Assembly: GCF_000211815.1 (NCBI RefSeq)
Contig: NZ_GL890851.1
Coordinates: 12,406-76,405 of the forward strand
Reading direction: 5' to 3'
Source of the DNA: Moorena producens 3L
Lineage (GTDB): Bacteria; Cyanobacteriota; Cyanobacteriia; Cyanobacteriales; Coleofasciculaceae
Length of the DNA: 64,000 nucleotides
The notes under the pieces were generated by a model that was given only the letters and a program-made list of their open reading frames with translations, did not search any database and had not been told where the DNA came from. The position numbers were made by a program, and so were the translations under genes. Shown here in pieces: positions 17,878 through 27,335 of the stretch (position 1 is its first letter; each line of letters opens with the position of its first letter).

Positions 17878-19243
17878 CCCTTCATCCCCGCGTATTTATA
17901 CCGGGGATGAAGGGCAGTAGCGGCTAAAGCCGCCGTGAAAAAAATATTCTGAGAATGTTCCGGAATTTTATTCTAGATGTTGTAGAATAAAGTAAAGCGG
18001 GAGAGGTCGATAACCGATGATCATTCTGGAATTCAAAGCCAAAGGAAAAAAGAGTCAATACTCAGCCATAGATGAAGCCATTCGGACTGTAAAATTTATC
18101 CGAAATAGCTGCATCCGTTTATGGATGGACAATAAGGGTACAAACAAATTCGATCTCAGCAAGTACAGTAAAGTGTTGGCTCATCAATTCCCATTTGCTA
18201 ATGAGTTAAACTCAACAGCTCGCCAGACTGCCTCAGAAAGAGCATGGTCATCGATCACTCGTTTTTATGAAAATTGCAAGAAAAAGGTACCTGGCAAAAA
18301 GGGGTTTCCCAGATTCCAAAAGCATTGCAGATCGGTCGAATACAAACAATCAGGATGGAAGTTGTCCCCTGATAAAAAGTCAATCGTGTTCACTGACAAG
18401 AAGGGAATAGGGAAGCTTAAGCTTAAGGGTACATGGGACTTGTGGCGTTTCGACAAGAAGCAAATTAAGCGAGTCCGGATAGTCAAGCGAGCCGATGGCT
18501 ATTATGTCCAGTTTGGCGTTTCCGTTGATTGTAAGGAGTCTTTAAAACCTACTGGCAATACTGTCGGTTTAGATGTGGGGCTAAAAGATTTCTACACCGA
18601 CTCTAATGGCCACACAGAATCTAATCCCAGATTTTACAGAACAGGGGAAAAACGGCTTAAGTTTTATCAACGCCGAGTTTCCCGAAAAAAGAAAGGCTCA
18701 GCTAACCGCAGAAAAGCGATTAATAGACTAGGTAGGGCACACCTCAAGATAAGTAGGCAGCGTGAAGAACATGCCAAGAGACTGGCACGTTGCGTAATCC
18801 AATCTAACGATCTGGTCGCCTACGAAGACTTAAGGGTAAAAAATCTGGTTAAAAATCACTGTCTAGCCAAGTCTATTAATGATGCAGGTTGGTATCAGTT
18901 TAGAAGATGGTTGGAGCACTTTGGGCAAAAGTTTAGCAGGGCAACTGTTGCAGTAAACCCTGCCTATACCAGCCAAAATTGTTCTCAATGCGGCGAGATA
19001 GTCAAGAAGTCTCTATCAACCAGGACTCATACCTGTAAGTGTGGTTGTCAGTTAGACCGCGACCACAACGCTGCAATCAACATTCTTGAGAGAGCCTTGG
19101 GTACGGTGGGGCACACCGGAACCTGGATTTTAAATCCGAACTCTTCCGGAGATCTGTCCTCTACTCTTCTTGGTTCCGGCCAGGTTGAGCAAGACGGGTC
19201 GTTGAGCGAAGAATCCCCGCGTCTTTAGACCGGGGAGTGTCAA
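17878..19243 (+). mobile_element. TnpB-only IS200/IS605-group element inserted in uvrB
   Basis: The left end is a perfect 13-bp hairpin, CCCTTCATCCCCG (17878-17890) with CGGGGATGAAGGG (17902-17914). The right end has a smaller CCCCG/CGGGG hairpin at 19215-19235 followed by AGTGTCAA. No tnpA is present. The element interrupts the last codons of uvrB: normal UvrB sequence stops at about 19246 and the frame then reads into the element. A truncated second copy of the right end lies at 36188-36395. The exact ends are inferred from these comparisons. Confidence 0.75.
18017..19228 (+). CDS. tnpB: TnpB RNA-guided endonuclease (IS200/IS605 family)
   Basis: The 403-residue protein has the TnpB layout: N-terminal helix-turn-helix region (FIRNSCIRLWMDNKGTNKFD, about residue 28), the RuvC-like site with aspartate in GLDVGLKDF (about residue 195), glutamate in VAYEDLRVKN (about residue 273), the zinc ribbon CSQCG/CKCGC near residues 326-344, and the third acidic residue in LDRDHNAAIN. 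All catalytic residues appear intact. Family members are guided by a right-end RNA that overlaps the 3' end of the gene. The C-terminus ends in ESPRL within the right-end hairpin, typical of cyanobacterial copies. Confidence 0.92.
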   Translation: MIILEFKAKGKKSQYSAIDEAIRTVKFIRNSCIRLWMDNKGTNKFDLSKYSKVLAHQFPFANELNSTARQTASERAWSSITRFYENCKKKVPGKKGFPRFQKHCRSVEYKQSGWKLSPDKKSIVFTDKKGIGKLKLKGTWDLWRFDKKQIKRVRIVKRADGYYVQFGVSVDCKESLKPTGNTVGLDVGLKDFYTDSNGHTESNPRFYRTGEKRLKFYQRRVSRKKKGSANRRKAINRLGRAHLKISRQREEHAKRLARCVIQSNDLVAYEDLRVKNLVKNHCLAKSINDAGWYQFRRWLEHFGQKFSRATVAVNPAYTSQNCSQCGEIVKKSLSTRTHTCKCGCQLDRDHNAAINILERALGTVGHTGTWILNPNSSGDLSSTLLGSGQVEQDGSLSEESPRL

Positions 19244-21230
19244 CTAGCAGTTTATCCCGCAGCTGTTTAATGCGATCGCGTAACTTTGCTGCCGTTTCAA
19301 ATTCCAACGTCTTTGCTGCTTCCTTCATCTGTTCTTCTAACTGATTAATCAACTCTGGAATCTTCTCTAAAGGTACATCATCCACCTGTTCAAACACCGA
19401 TTCAAACTGTTGAGCATTCAACCGTCGGGAGACATCCAAAAATGTCAAAATTGGATTATTTGCGGTTTTGCGAATCGGCTGTGGTATAATGTTATTTTTG
19501 ATGTTATATTCACTTTGAATCTTACGACGGCGATTAGTCTCATCAATCGCTTTCCTCATACTTTTTGTAAGGGTATCAGCATACATAATGGCTTGCCCTC
19601 GGACATGACGTGCTGCTCTGCCTATAGTTTGAATAAGCGATCGCTCTGCCCTGAGGAACCCTTCCTTATCTGCATCCAAAATTGCTACCAGAGAGACTTC
19701 CGGCAAATCCAACCCTTCTCGCAACAAGTTAACCCCAACCAATACATCAAATTCACCCTGGCGCAACCCCTGCAAGATTTCAATCCGTTCAATAGAGTTA
19801 ATATCCGAGTGTAAGTAGCTGATCCGAATATCCCGTTCTTGCAGATACTCTGTCAAATCCTCAGCCATGCGCTTGGTTAAGGTTGTGACCAGCACCCTTT
19901 CCTGACAATCCACCCGCTGCTTAATCTCAGCCAACAAATCATCTACTTGAGCTACTGTAGGACGGACAAAGATTTCTGGGTCAAGCACTCCGGTAGGACG
20001 AATGATCTGTTCCACGACTCGCCCTTGAGATTCTTCCATCTCCCAATCCCCAGGAGTAGCAGAGACAAAAATACACTGATTCACCTTTGCCCAGAATTCC
20101 TCTGCCTTCAGGGGTCGATTATCTGCTGCACTGGGTAAGCGAAAGCCATGGTCAATCAACACTTGCTTTCGAGCGCGATCGCCATTGTACATTCCCCGAA
20201 TTTGCGGCACCGTAACATGGGATTCATCCACTACCAAAAGCCAATCTTCGGGAAAATAATCAATCAAACACTCTGGTGGTTCCCCAAGCTTGCGTCCAGC
20301 CAAGTGACGAGAATAGTTTTCCACACCATTGCAGTAACCAATTTCGAGCAACATTTCCAAATCATAGCGGGTACGCTGTTCCAACCGTTGGGCTTCTAAC
20401 AAGTTCCCCGCTTGCTCCAATTGAGCCAAACGTTCCTCAAGTTCTGCCTTAATAGCATTACAAGCTTCTTCCAACCGTTCATCCGGAGTAACAAAGTGAC
20501 GAGCAGGGTAAATATTTACGCCCTCTACACTTTGGAAAATTCCACCGGTAACTGGGTCAACGTAGTGAATAGCATCAATTTCATCTCCGAAGAATTCTAC
20601 CCGAATAATTCGGTCTTCATAAGCCGGGCCAATTTCTAATACATCCCCCTTCACCCGGAACCGTCCGCGTCCCAATTCTAAATCATTCCGGGAATACTGT
20701 ACTGAGACTAAATCTCGTAAGAGTTGGCGTTGGTCAACTTCGGTATTCACCCGCAGAGGAATCGAGGCTTTTAAATATTCTGAGGGGATACCCAACCCAT
20801 AGATACAGCTAATGGAAGCCACAACTATTACATCCCGCCGTTCAAAAAGCGATCGCGTAGCTGAGTGCCTCAGCATATCAATTTCATCATTAATTGACGC
20901 GGTTTTCTCGATGTAGGTGTCAGTGACCGGGATATAAGCTTCCGGCTGGTAGTAATCATAGTAGGAAATGAAATACTCCACCGCGTTATGGGGAAAAAAC
21001 CCCCGCAATTCGTTACATAACTGCGCAGCCAAGGTTTTGTTGTGGGCAAGTAATAGGGTAGGTTTGCCAACTTTTTCAATTACCGATGCCACGGAGAAAG
21101 TCTTACCTGTCCCCGTAGCACCCAGTAGAGTTTGGATACGGTTGCCAGCCTTGAGGTAAGTGGTGAGTTGGGAAATAGCTTGGGGTTGGTCCCCTGTTGG
21201 TTGAAAAGGGGCTTCGAGGTTAAATAGCAT
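19161..21230 (-). CDS. uvrB: Excinuclease ABC subunit B, C-terminus altered by an insertion element
   Basis: The product is the damage-verifying helicase subunit of nucleotide excision repair. The Walker A motif GATGTGKT is at residues 37-44, the beta-hairpin YYDYYQPEAYIP follows, and the UvrC-binding domain ends in KLRDRIKQLRDKLL. The start chosen is ATG at 21230, which gives the canonical NLEAPFQPTGDQP N-terminus; an in-frame ATG 75 bp upstream adds an unrelated tail. The last 27 codons (VDTPRSKDAGILRSTTRL onward) come from the TnpB element on the opposite strand. All known functional domains are retained, so the enzyme is probably active. Confidence 0.95.
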   Translation of the reverse strand: MLFNLEAPFQPTGDQPQAISQLTTYLKAGNRIQTLLGATGTGKTFSVASVIEKVGKPTLLLAHNKTLAAQLCNELRGFFPHNAVEYFISYYDYYQPEAYIPVTDTYIEKTASINDEIDMLRHSATRSLFERRDVIVVASISCIYGLGIPSEYLKASIPLRVNTEVDQRQLLRDLVSVQYSRNDLELGRGRFRVKGDVLEIGPAYEDRIIRVEFFGDEIDAIHYVDPVTGGIFQSVEGVNIYPARHFVTPDERLEEACNAIKAELEERLAQLEQAGNLLEAQRLEQRTRYDLEMLLEIGYCNGVENYSRHLAGRKLGEPPECLIDYFPEDWLLVVDESHVTVPQIRGMYNGDRARKQVLIDHGFRLPSAADNRPLKAEEFWAKVNQCIFVSATPGDWEMEESQGRVVEQIIRPTGVLDPEIFVRPTVAQVDDLLAEIKQRVDCQERVLVTTLTKRMAEDLTEYLQERDIRISYLHSDINSIERIEILQGLRQGEFDVLVGVNLLREGLDLPEVSLVAILDADKEGFLRAERSLIQTIGRAARHVRGQAIMYADTLTKSMRKAIDETNRRRKIQSEYNIKNNIIPQPIRKTANNPILTFLDVSRRLNAQQFESVFEQVDDVPLEKIPELINQLEEQMKEAAKTLEFETAAKLRDRIKQLRDKLLVDTPRSKDAGILRSTTRLAQPGRNQEE

Positions 21231-21305
21231 CTTAGACGCTTCTGGCACAGCTAAAAAAAAATCCGTAAAAATACTATCTATAATTTCATCATAATTTTTG
21301 TACAT

Positions 21306-21962
21306 TTATAGGTACTGATGGATAGATTATTACCCAAATTCAATAGATAGTTTTAATACTTGCCCAAAATTCGGAGGGGAGGATGAGAACTATCTGGTTA
21401 AATGCTAATTGCTTAAATCATAATTATCACGTATAAAAACTATACGTTATCGGTAATTAAAAACGGTTAATTACCAAAATTATTCCTATCAATATTTATC
21501 ATTTGCTATCGACATTTTATTTCATGTTAGAGCATTTTAATAGTTGATTTAACTAAGCTTTTTTTGTACTACATCGTTTTTCATAACTATGAGGCACACA
21601 GTTTTTTTGTTCTGTTCCTTATTCCTTATTCCTTATTCCCTATTCCCTATTCTATACAAATTAGGAATTTGTACCTAATTTAATTTAAAAAAGCTGTAAT
21701 AATTAATTGATTATTAAATTGAGAATTATATCATTAAAACTATGAAACAATAATCATATATATCTAATATTAACAACTAACCCAAAAATAAATAATTGTT
21801 AATTTTGGTAATTATTAATCGGTAATTTCGAGGGAGATAAGTATTATCGATTATACCTGACAACGCCCCAATTAATCGAAAATTATATGTATTCCAAAAA
21901 AAGCCACTATAAACTCTTTACAAATTGATTGTTTTAATCTCAACATAAAAAAATCAGGAATT
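21306..21962. other. AT-rich spacer with a short tandem repeat tract
   Basis: This 657-bp spacer is strongly AT-rich. It holds a TTCCTTATTCC/CTATTCC tandem tract at about 21614-21655, the same repeat type (on the other strand) as at 6460, 43430 and 54425. No gene, tRNA or terminator was recognised. The promoter of the downstream response regulator must lie here. Confidence 0.6.
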
Positions 21963-22412
21963 ATGAACTATAGAAATACTATTCAGCGGATTGAAATATT
22001 GCTAGTGGAAGACAATCATCGTGACGTAGACTTGACCAAAGCTACTTTAAAAAATAGCAATACTCGCAACAATATCCAGACTTTTACCAATGGTAAGGAC
22101 GCTATGGCATTTCTACGTCGAGAATCCCCTTATACTAAAGCACCCCGTCCCGACGTAATTTTGCTGGATTTGAATCTACCAGTGATGGATGGTCGTGAAG
22201 TGTTAGCACAGATTAAATCTGATCCAAAATTGAGTTTAATTCCAGTGATTATTCTCACCTCCTCAGATTCTGACCAGGACATCCTCACAAGCTACAAGCT
22301 AAACGCCAATGCCTACGTCACTAAGCCCTTTGAATTAGACCAGTTTCTCAAAGTATTGAAGTCAATTGAAAACTTCTGGCTAAGTATTGTTAAACTGCCA
22401 CCCAAAAATTAA
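21963..22412 (+). CDS. Single-domain response regulator (Rcp1-like)
   Basis: The 149-residue protein is a stand-alone CheY-type receiver with no output domain. The acidic pair is in LLVEDNHRDVD (about residue 14), the phosphoacceptor is D69 in VILLDLNLPVMDG, T/S lies in ILTSSDSD and the conserved lysine in VTKPFEL. The insertion after the second strand and the ending resemble Rcp1, the partner of cyanobacterial phytochrome kinases. No kinase gene is adjacent, so its partner is unknown. Confidence 0.88.
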   Translation: MNYRNTIQRIEILLVEDNHRDVDLTKATLKNSNTRNNIQTFTNGKDAMAFLRRESPYTKAPRPDVILLDLNLPVMDGREVLAQIKSDPKLSLIPVIILTSSDSDQDILTSYKLNANAYVTKPFELDQFLKVLKSIENFWLSIVKLPPKN

Positions 22413-22445
22413 GCATTGCCAATTCATGCTATAGGGTTTGTATCT

Positions 22446-22504
22446 GGTAATAGGTAATGGAGACTTGGTAGTTAACGATTACCAAGTCTCCATTACCCAT
22501 TACC
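22446..22504. terminator. Large perfect hairpin between convergent genes
   Basis: GGTAATGGAGACTTGGTA (22453-22470) and TACCAAGTCTCCATTACC (22480-22497) are perfect 18-bp inverted repeats with a 9-nt loop. Outer GGTAAT and ATTACC extend the stem. It lies between two genes reading toward each other and could serve as a bidirectional terminator, although the T-run is weak. It could also be a small repeat element. Confidence 0.55.
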
Positions 22505-22594
22505 AAAAATACCGAGACTATTTTATCAGTGATTAACCAGACTTGATAGTAATAGTCAATTGGCAATTAAAAATTTTAAATTGCTGTTAGTATA

Positions 22595-24817
22595 CTACAA
22601 ATCTTCACTGAGAACTTCATGGAAAGCAAACCCAGGGGCAGCCAGTACAAAGACAATGGTAGGAAGACCAGCAGTTTTTTGTTGTAAGCTTTCGTAATAT
22701 TGAGTAAACTTATCGTCTGGTGTAGCCATACCCATAAAGATTAAGTCAGCATCAGCCGATGACTCATGAAGAATAGCATTAAAAGAACGCCCTTGGGAAA
22801 CCAGCACCTGACAAATAACCCCAATCCGCAACTGTTTCACCCAATTACTTAGGTTTGCCCGTGCTGCTTGAGCTGCTATTTCATTAGGAAGCACCAACTT
22901 GAGGTAAATCTCAGCATTTTGCCACTTCAGGTCGCTGCGCAATAGATAGGCGAGGAGCAACATCAGGCTACCATTGGCTTGCTTACCGCCCCACCAAACA
23001 TCAATCCGTTGACGACTACCGAAACCCTGCTCCCGATTTTCCCGCAGAATCACTACATTACGCTTTGCCTGGTGTATGTGAGTAATCAAGCGACAGTAAG
23101 GCTGGCGACGGCTAAGGGTTTCGTTATCCCCGAGTAAAACTGTATTGGGAACTAGTGGTCCTATACCGTAAGTTTCCACCAGTTGCCGGGCTCCGGTAAA
23201 GGGATCCGGTGCTGTTACCAAGCGCACTAGAGCTTGTACACTACGCCGTTCGAGATACTCACTGATGGTTTGTTCTAACTGTGCCTGCTTAGCAACACTA
23301 TGGGAACTACTGGGTAAAATACTCGAAACGGTCACTAAACCGCGATTATGGGTCAGAGCATCGGCTAACTCTATCAAAGACCATCGTTTAGTGGGAGCTC
23401 CCGACAGCACCAAGATGTGGGGTCGCCAGTTTTTCGGATCAGGGTGATGACTAATCTGAAAAATACCAGTGCGCAACAGTGCCATCCAAATGCCCCGGCG
23501 TACATCCCCCCAAGCTGTGCGCAGTTCCCGCTGCTGTAGCCAAAGGTAAACCCCTAAGACAATAACAGCTGCTGCCACTGTGGCAAAGGCATTTATCAAA
23601 AACATTACGATCAGGCAACCCAATGCCCCTAACAGTGACAGAAACCAGTTAACTTTAAAGGAGGGTCGGAAGGAAGGACTTTGCAAAAAGCCCTCAATGG
23701 CAGCTGCTACATTCAACACCAGATAGGTGGTCAGAAAGAACATACTTAGCACTGGTGCAATGATATCTAATTGACCAAGGCAAACTGCAGCAGTAGCTAT
23801 TCCCAACGTTACAGCGGTACCAATCCGTGGTTCATCATCTCGTCCACTACCCGTACCTAGGAATCGCATCCAACGGGGTAATACTCCATCTCTAGCTAGT
23901 GCCTGTAAAATCCGGGGAGCACCCAGAATACTCCCTAAGGCACTGCTGAGAGTAGCACCCCATACCCCGAGTAGGATTGACGGACCCCAAAATGCCATCT
24001 GCCTCATAATCAGAGGATTGGCAATTAGGGCTTCTCCCCCTACCCGCATCGATAGAATAATTGGTAAGATGATATAAATAGCATATCCTGTGCCTACTGC
24101 TGCCAGAGTACCGATGGGAATGGCGCGGATGGGGTTGCGTAGATCACCGGACATATTCACCCCAGCCATGATACCGGTTACGGCAGGGAAGAAGACAGCA
24201 AAGACACGCCAGAAGGATTCTTTGGAGGTCACCCACAGCTCAATATTAGCTACATCATAAGGGTAATCATGGTTACCGACTAATAGAGCAATTAGGGATA
24301 GCGCTATCGCAGCCATAATAAAGTATTGAATACGGATGGCAAGGCTAGCGGAAGTCAAAGCCAGTATTGCCACTAAAATAGTAGTAATTAGCGCTACATA
24401 AAGCTGGTTGAGCTGGGGAAAGGTCTGAACTACGCTCTCGGCAAAACCAATAGTGTATAACGCGACTGAGAGAGCTTGGGCAAAGTAAAGGGGAATTCCT
24501 ACTGCACCGCCAGTTTCAATTCCTAGGGAACGGCTAATCATGTAATACGCACCACCAGCCCTAACAATGCGGTCAGTTGCGATCGCAGAAATAGACAGAG
24601 CCGTCAAAAAGGTAATACTGGTGGAGAGGGTAACAATGATTAGGGTACCCACTAAACCAACATTACCAAGTACCCAACCAAAGCGCAGGTACATAATAAC
24701 CCCCAGGATGGTGAGAATCGAAGGAGTATAGACCCCACCGAATGTTCCCAAACCTGAAGTTTTTTCCTGAGTAGGCTCGACAACAGGAGATGAGCGGCGA
24801 CCAAACAGTAACTTCAT
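22595..24817 (-). CDS. Cation-chloride cotransporter family (SLC12-like) permease
   Basis: The 740-residue protein has about 12 membrane segments in residues 20-430 with the signature GTFGGVYTPSILTILGVIMY near residue 24 and the conserved MAGVNMSGDLRNP near residue 210. A C-terminal soluble domain of about 300 residues (HILVLSGAPTKRWSLIELAD near residue 460) matches the cytoplasmic domain of bacterial Na-K-Cl cotransporter homologues. The family moves cations with chloride or amino acids; the ions here cannot be told from sequence. It is convergent with the response regulator and not in an operon. Confidence 0.87.
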   Translation of the reverse strand: MKLLFGRRSSPVVEPTQEKTSGLGTFGGVYTPSILTILGVIMYLRFGWVLGNVGLVGTLIIVTLSTSITFLTALSISAIATDRIVRAGGAYYMISRSLGIETGGAVGIPLYFAQALSVALYTIGFAESVVQTFPQLNQLYVALITTILVAILALTSASLAIRIQYFIMAAIALSLIALLVGNHDYPYDVANIELWVTSKESFWRVFAVFFPAVTGIMAGVNMSGDLRNPIRAIPIGTLAAVGTGYAIYIILPIILSMRVGGEALIANPLIMRQMAFWGPSILLGVWGATLSSALGSILGAPRILQALARDGVLPRWMRFLGTGSGRDDEPRIGTAVTLGIATAAVCLGQLDIIAPVLSMFFLTTYLVLNVAAAIEGFLQSPSFRPSFKVNWFLSLLGALGCLIVMFLINAFATVAAAVIVLGVYLWLQQRELRTAWGDVRRGIWMALLRTGIFQISHHPDPKNWRPHILVLSGAPTKRWSLIELADALTHNRGLVTVSSILPSSSHSVAKQAQLEQTISEYLERRSVQALVRLVTAPDPFTGARQLVETYGIGPLVPNTVLLGDNETLSRRQPYCRLITHIHQAKRNVVILRENREQGFGSRQRIDVWWGGKQANGSLMLLLAYLLRSDLKWQNAEIYLKLVLPNEIAAQAARANLSNWVKQLRIGVICQVLVSQGRSFNAILHESSADADLIFMGMATPDDKFTQYYESLQQKTAGLPTIVFVLAAPGFAFHEVLSEDL

Positions 24818-25743
24818 ATGTCTAAAACATGAATATAGTGCATTAAGCTAATCTGACTATAGGGAATATGGCATAGGGAACAGAGATTTTGATTCCTTTG
24901 TGGTGGGCGAAACGCCCATGAATTTCTGACTTGAAAATAGCCCTGAGGCAAGGAAGTGCGTTAGTCCTCAGTGAAATACCAGAGATGTTCATACTGTGTT
25001 GTAAATGAATTTTTGATGGGGGTATAACTGGAAAATTTTTCAAGTCCTTGACAGACAATGCCAGTTGGTGAATTGATCATGGTCGATGAACAACTCCACC
25101 AGTTCTACCCCCAAGCCACAGACATTGGAACTCAAGGATGTTACAACGTTGGTAGCCTGGGCTGTTGGTTCAACTTGGATGAATTTCACACCACAGGAAT
25201 AACTGCTGTCATGGGGTTTTGGGCAAACAAGTAGAAACTGCTAATGGAACGAAGAGAACAGAAACAATAGTCTTTTAATCTGACAGTCTTTTAAGCTGAC
25301 TACAGAATTAACTTGCTAAATTCCCAACTTTATGCACCCCAATCACGAATTTAAGGCATTTTTTGCTCAATGACCAATTTACCAATATGGGTAATATCAA
25401 CTCCGGTTAATCACTTCGTTGATCAATCCAGTCTTCAATCTAGCAGCAGTGTGTTATAATTCACCGGAAAATTCTATGTATAGCAGTCGCCAGGGCAGTT
25501 AGGACATGACAAAAGTCTCACACCCTTTGTAAGCGATGCAGAGGTGCGACCCGTGGCGAATTTAATTCGCCAACGGAAAGCGCACCTAAGCGGTCTTGGG
25601 GGTTTCCCCCATGAGCGACTGCATCAAGAAGCGCAAGAGTTTGACTTCTGACAAATGACTTCTGACAAATGACTTCTGCTATAGAATTCTGTTGGGCTAG
25701 ATAGTCAGCCCACAGCCTGCGATACCATTCAACTGTAGCGTGA
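24818..25743. other. Long spacer with degraded sequence and one family B repeat
   Basis: No gene could be supported in these 926 bp. A 51-codon open frame at 25079-25234 (MVDEQLHQFYPQATDIGTQG...) may be a gene fragment, but I do not recognise it and it has no ribosome site. TGACTTCTGACAAA repeats occur near 25645-25675. The family B hairpin element lies at 25542-25587. Confidence 0.5.
25542..25587 (+). repeat. Family B hairpin element, copy 1
   Basis: Outer arms AGGTGCG and CGCACCT close the element; inside is the near-palindrome GGCGAATTTAATTCGCC. It sits between the flanks AAGCGATGCAG and CGGTCTTGGGGG, which also surround copy 4 at 36.6 kb and occur without an insert at 53.75 kb. Confidence 0.75.
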
Positions 25744-26127
25744 ATGACAATAAGCACTATGGAGCCTGATTCTCTACCCACGGAGTTAATTTTGACGCAC
25801 CCACGTCAGACCATTGGCAATGTTCAACTGGATTGGATACCTCAACCCGGTAACTATCTCGACTTTAAAGGTAAAACCTACACAGTTTTAGAGCGCCGCC
25901 ACCGCTACTGTCTTAAGTCAGGGCGCTATCGTTTGCATAAAATTGCTCTGTATGTGCAGTCTTTTGGACACCCTAGTGAAAAAAGCCTGCTCCAGGGGCG
26001 TTGGGTGATTGGGGATGCCAGCTGCTATTTCAATGCTCACTCTGAATTGATTCGTTGTGCTGTCAATCCAGACGGACCCTGTGATTCTTGCCGCTTTTAC
26101 GAACCCTTGAACACTGAAACTCACTAA
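25744..26127 (+). CDS. Conserved cyanobacterial protein (DUF6464-like)
   Basis: The 127-residue protein has no membrane segment or signal. It resembles a small conserved cyanobacterial family: WIPQPGNYLDFKGKTYTVLE near residue 30, RRHRYCLKSGRYRLHKIALY near residue 50, and a C-terminal CAVNPDGPCDSCRFYE with three cysteines that could bind metal. A second in-frame ATG is five codons in. It is exactly abutting and convergent with fmt. Function is unknown; the DUF number is given from memory. Confidence 0.65.
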   Translation: MTISTMEPDSLPTELILTHPRQTIGNVQLDWIPQPGNYLDFKGKTYTVLERRHRYCLKSGRYRLHKIALYVQSFGHPSEKSLLQGRWVIGDASCYFNAHSELIRCAVNPDGPCDSCRFYEPLNTETH

Positions 26128-27129
26128 CTAACTATTACCTAGAACTTCTCCTACTTCTAAACGCATACCATTGGCAAAATCCCAAGCAGATTGAGCACGT
26201 TTGCCAGCTAATTGCACTTGCTGCAACAACAACATTCCCTTTCCAGTTTGAATAATTGGACCGATTGTCTTGGCAATCTTTACAACTTCTCCAGGACGAC
26301 CTGAACCAACATCAAGAGTAGACCACTCCTGCGATCGCATTTTTAACTGTGAAGGCAACTCGGATAAGTAAGCGGAATCTAAGGGAACAGTGGCACTGAT
26401 TTTCAGAGATTTACCCCGAAATGAGGTGACGCAGTTCGGGAAAAATCCCCGGATCTGATTGTGTAACTCCAAGTTAGAGCGTGACCAATCTAGGCCATAA
26501 TCTGACTTTTGAATCAGTGGTGCATAGGTAGCCAATGAGTCATCTTGAGGAATTGGTTGGATTTCCTGTAACTCTTGCTTGAGGAGGGTTTCAATCAACA
26601 AATCAGCTCCCAAATTGCTCAGAGTTTGTGCCAAATCCTGGGCATTATCCAATAGTCTAATTGGTGTATATGCTTTCAAGAGCATTGCTCCAGTATCCAT
26701 TCCAGCATCCATCAACATCGTTGTGATGCCAGTTTGGGCTTCACCATTATAAAGACACCACTGGATCGGAGCTGCTCCCCTATACTTAGGCAAAATTGAG
26801 CCATGTACATTGATACAACCTGCCGTAGGCATATCCAGAATCTCTTGGGAGAGAATCTGCCCATAGGCAACCACCACAAAAGCATCAGCCTTTACCTGCC
26901 TTAGCTGAGTTAGGGTTTCCCTATGCTTTTTCAGGCGCTGCGGTTGCCAAACTGGTAGTTTATGTGCTAATGCTATTGATTTCACTGGGGAAGGAATCAG
27001 CTGGTTACCACGTCCTCGACGCTTATCTGGCTGAGTCACCACACCCACCACCTCAAATTCAGGATGGTTCAACAAACCTTCCAAACAAGGTAGAGCAAAT
27101 TGGGGAGTACCAAAGAATACAACTCGCAT
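26128..27129 (-). CDS. fmt: Methionyl-tRNA formyltransferase
   Basis: The 333-residue product formylates the initiator methionyl-tRNA using 10-formyl-tetrahydrofolate. Visible marks are MRVVFFGTPQFALPCLEGLL at the start, the folate-site segment INVHGSILPKYRGAAPIQW near residues 106-124 with the catalytic N-H pair, and the GITTMLMDAGMDTGAML block. The C-terminal tRNA-binding domain is present. The stop codon is immediately next to the stop of the convergent gene, so neither has room for a separate terminator. Confidence 0.97.
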   Translation of the reverse strand: MRVVFFGTPQFALPCLEGLLNHPEFEVVGVVTQPDKRRGRGNQLIPSPVKSIALAHKLPVWQPQRLKKHRETLTQLRQVKADAFVVVAYGQILSQEILDMPTAGCINVHGSILPKYRGAAPIQWCLYNGEAQTGITTMLMDAGMDTGAMLLKAYTPIRLLDNAQDLAQTLSNLGADLLIETLLKQELQEIQPIPQDDSLATYAPLIQKSDYGLDWSRSNLELHNQIRGFFPNCVTSFRGKSLKISATVPLDSAYLSELPSQLKMRSQEWSTLDVGSGRPGEVVKIAKTIGPIIQTGKGMLLLQQVQLAGKRAQSAWDFANGMRLEVGEVLGNS

Positions 27130-27152
27130 CTAGAAATTACCAATAACTAATG

Positions 27153-27183
27153 GGTTGTTCGCGTAGCGTGGCCTTTTGGCCAA
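27153..27183. repeat. Family G palindromic element
   Basis: GTTCGCGTAGCGTGGCC followed by TTTTGGCC forms the palindrome GGCCTTTTGGCC with a GTTCGCG arm. The same unit occurs inverted at about 57917-57947 and in variant form at several other sites listed in the findings. Confidence 0.7.
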
Positions 27184-27335
27184 GGTTAGCTGGTTTCAGG
27201 TTAGCTGGTTTCAGGTTAGCTGGTTTCAGGTTAGCTGGTTTCAGGTTAGCTGGTTTCAGGTTTCAGGTTAGCTGGTTTCAGGTTTCAGGTTAGCTGGTTT
27301 CAGGTTAGCTGGTTTCAGGTTAGCTGGTTTCAGGT
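27184..27335 (+). repeat. 15-bp tandem repeat, nine copies
   Basis: GGTTAGCTGGTTTCA is repeated nine times. After copies 5 and 6 there is an extra 7-bp GGTTTCA, which is the end of the unit repeated. There are no spacers, so this is not a CRISPR array. It fills most of the 345-bp gap between fmt and the OmpA-like gene; the rest shows nothing. Confidence 0.92.

Noticed and set aside
17684..17920. 78-codon open frame
   Set aside because: Antisense to the IS630 remnant and running into the left-end hairpin of the TnpB element.
25518..25781. 87-codon minus-strand frame
   Set aside because: It covers a family B/C repeat and overlaps the start of a real gene on the other strand.
27184..27335. Possible CRISPR array
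   Set aside because: The repeats are directly adjacent with no unique spacers, and the unit is only 15 bp.
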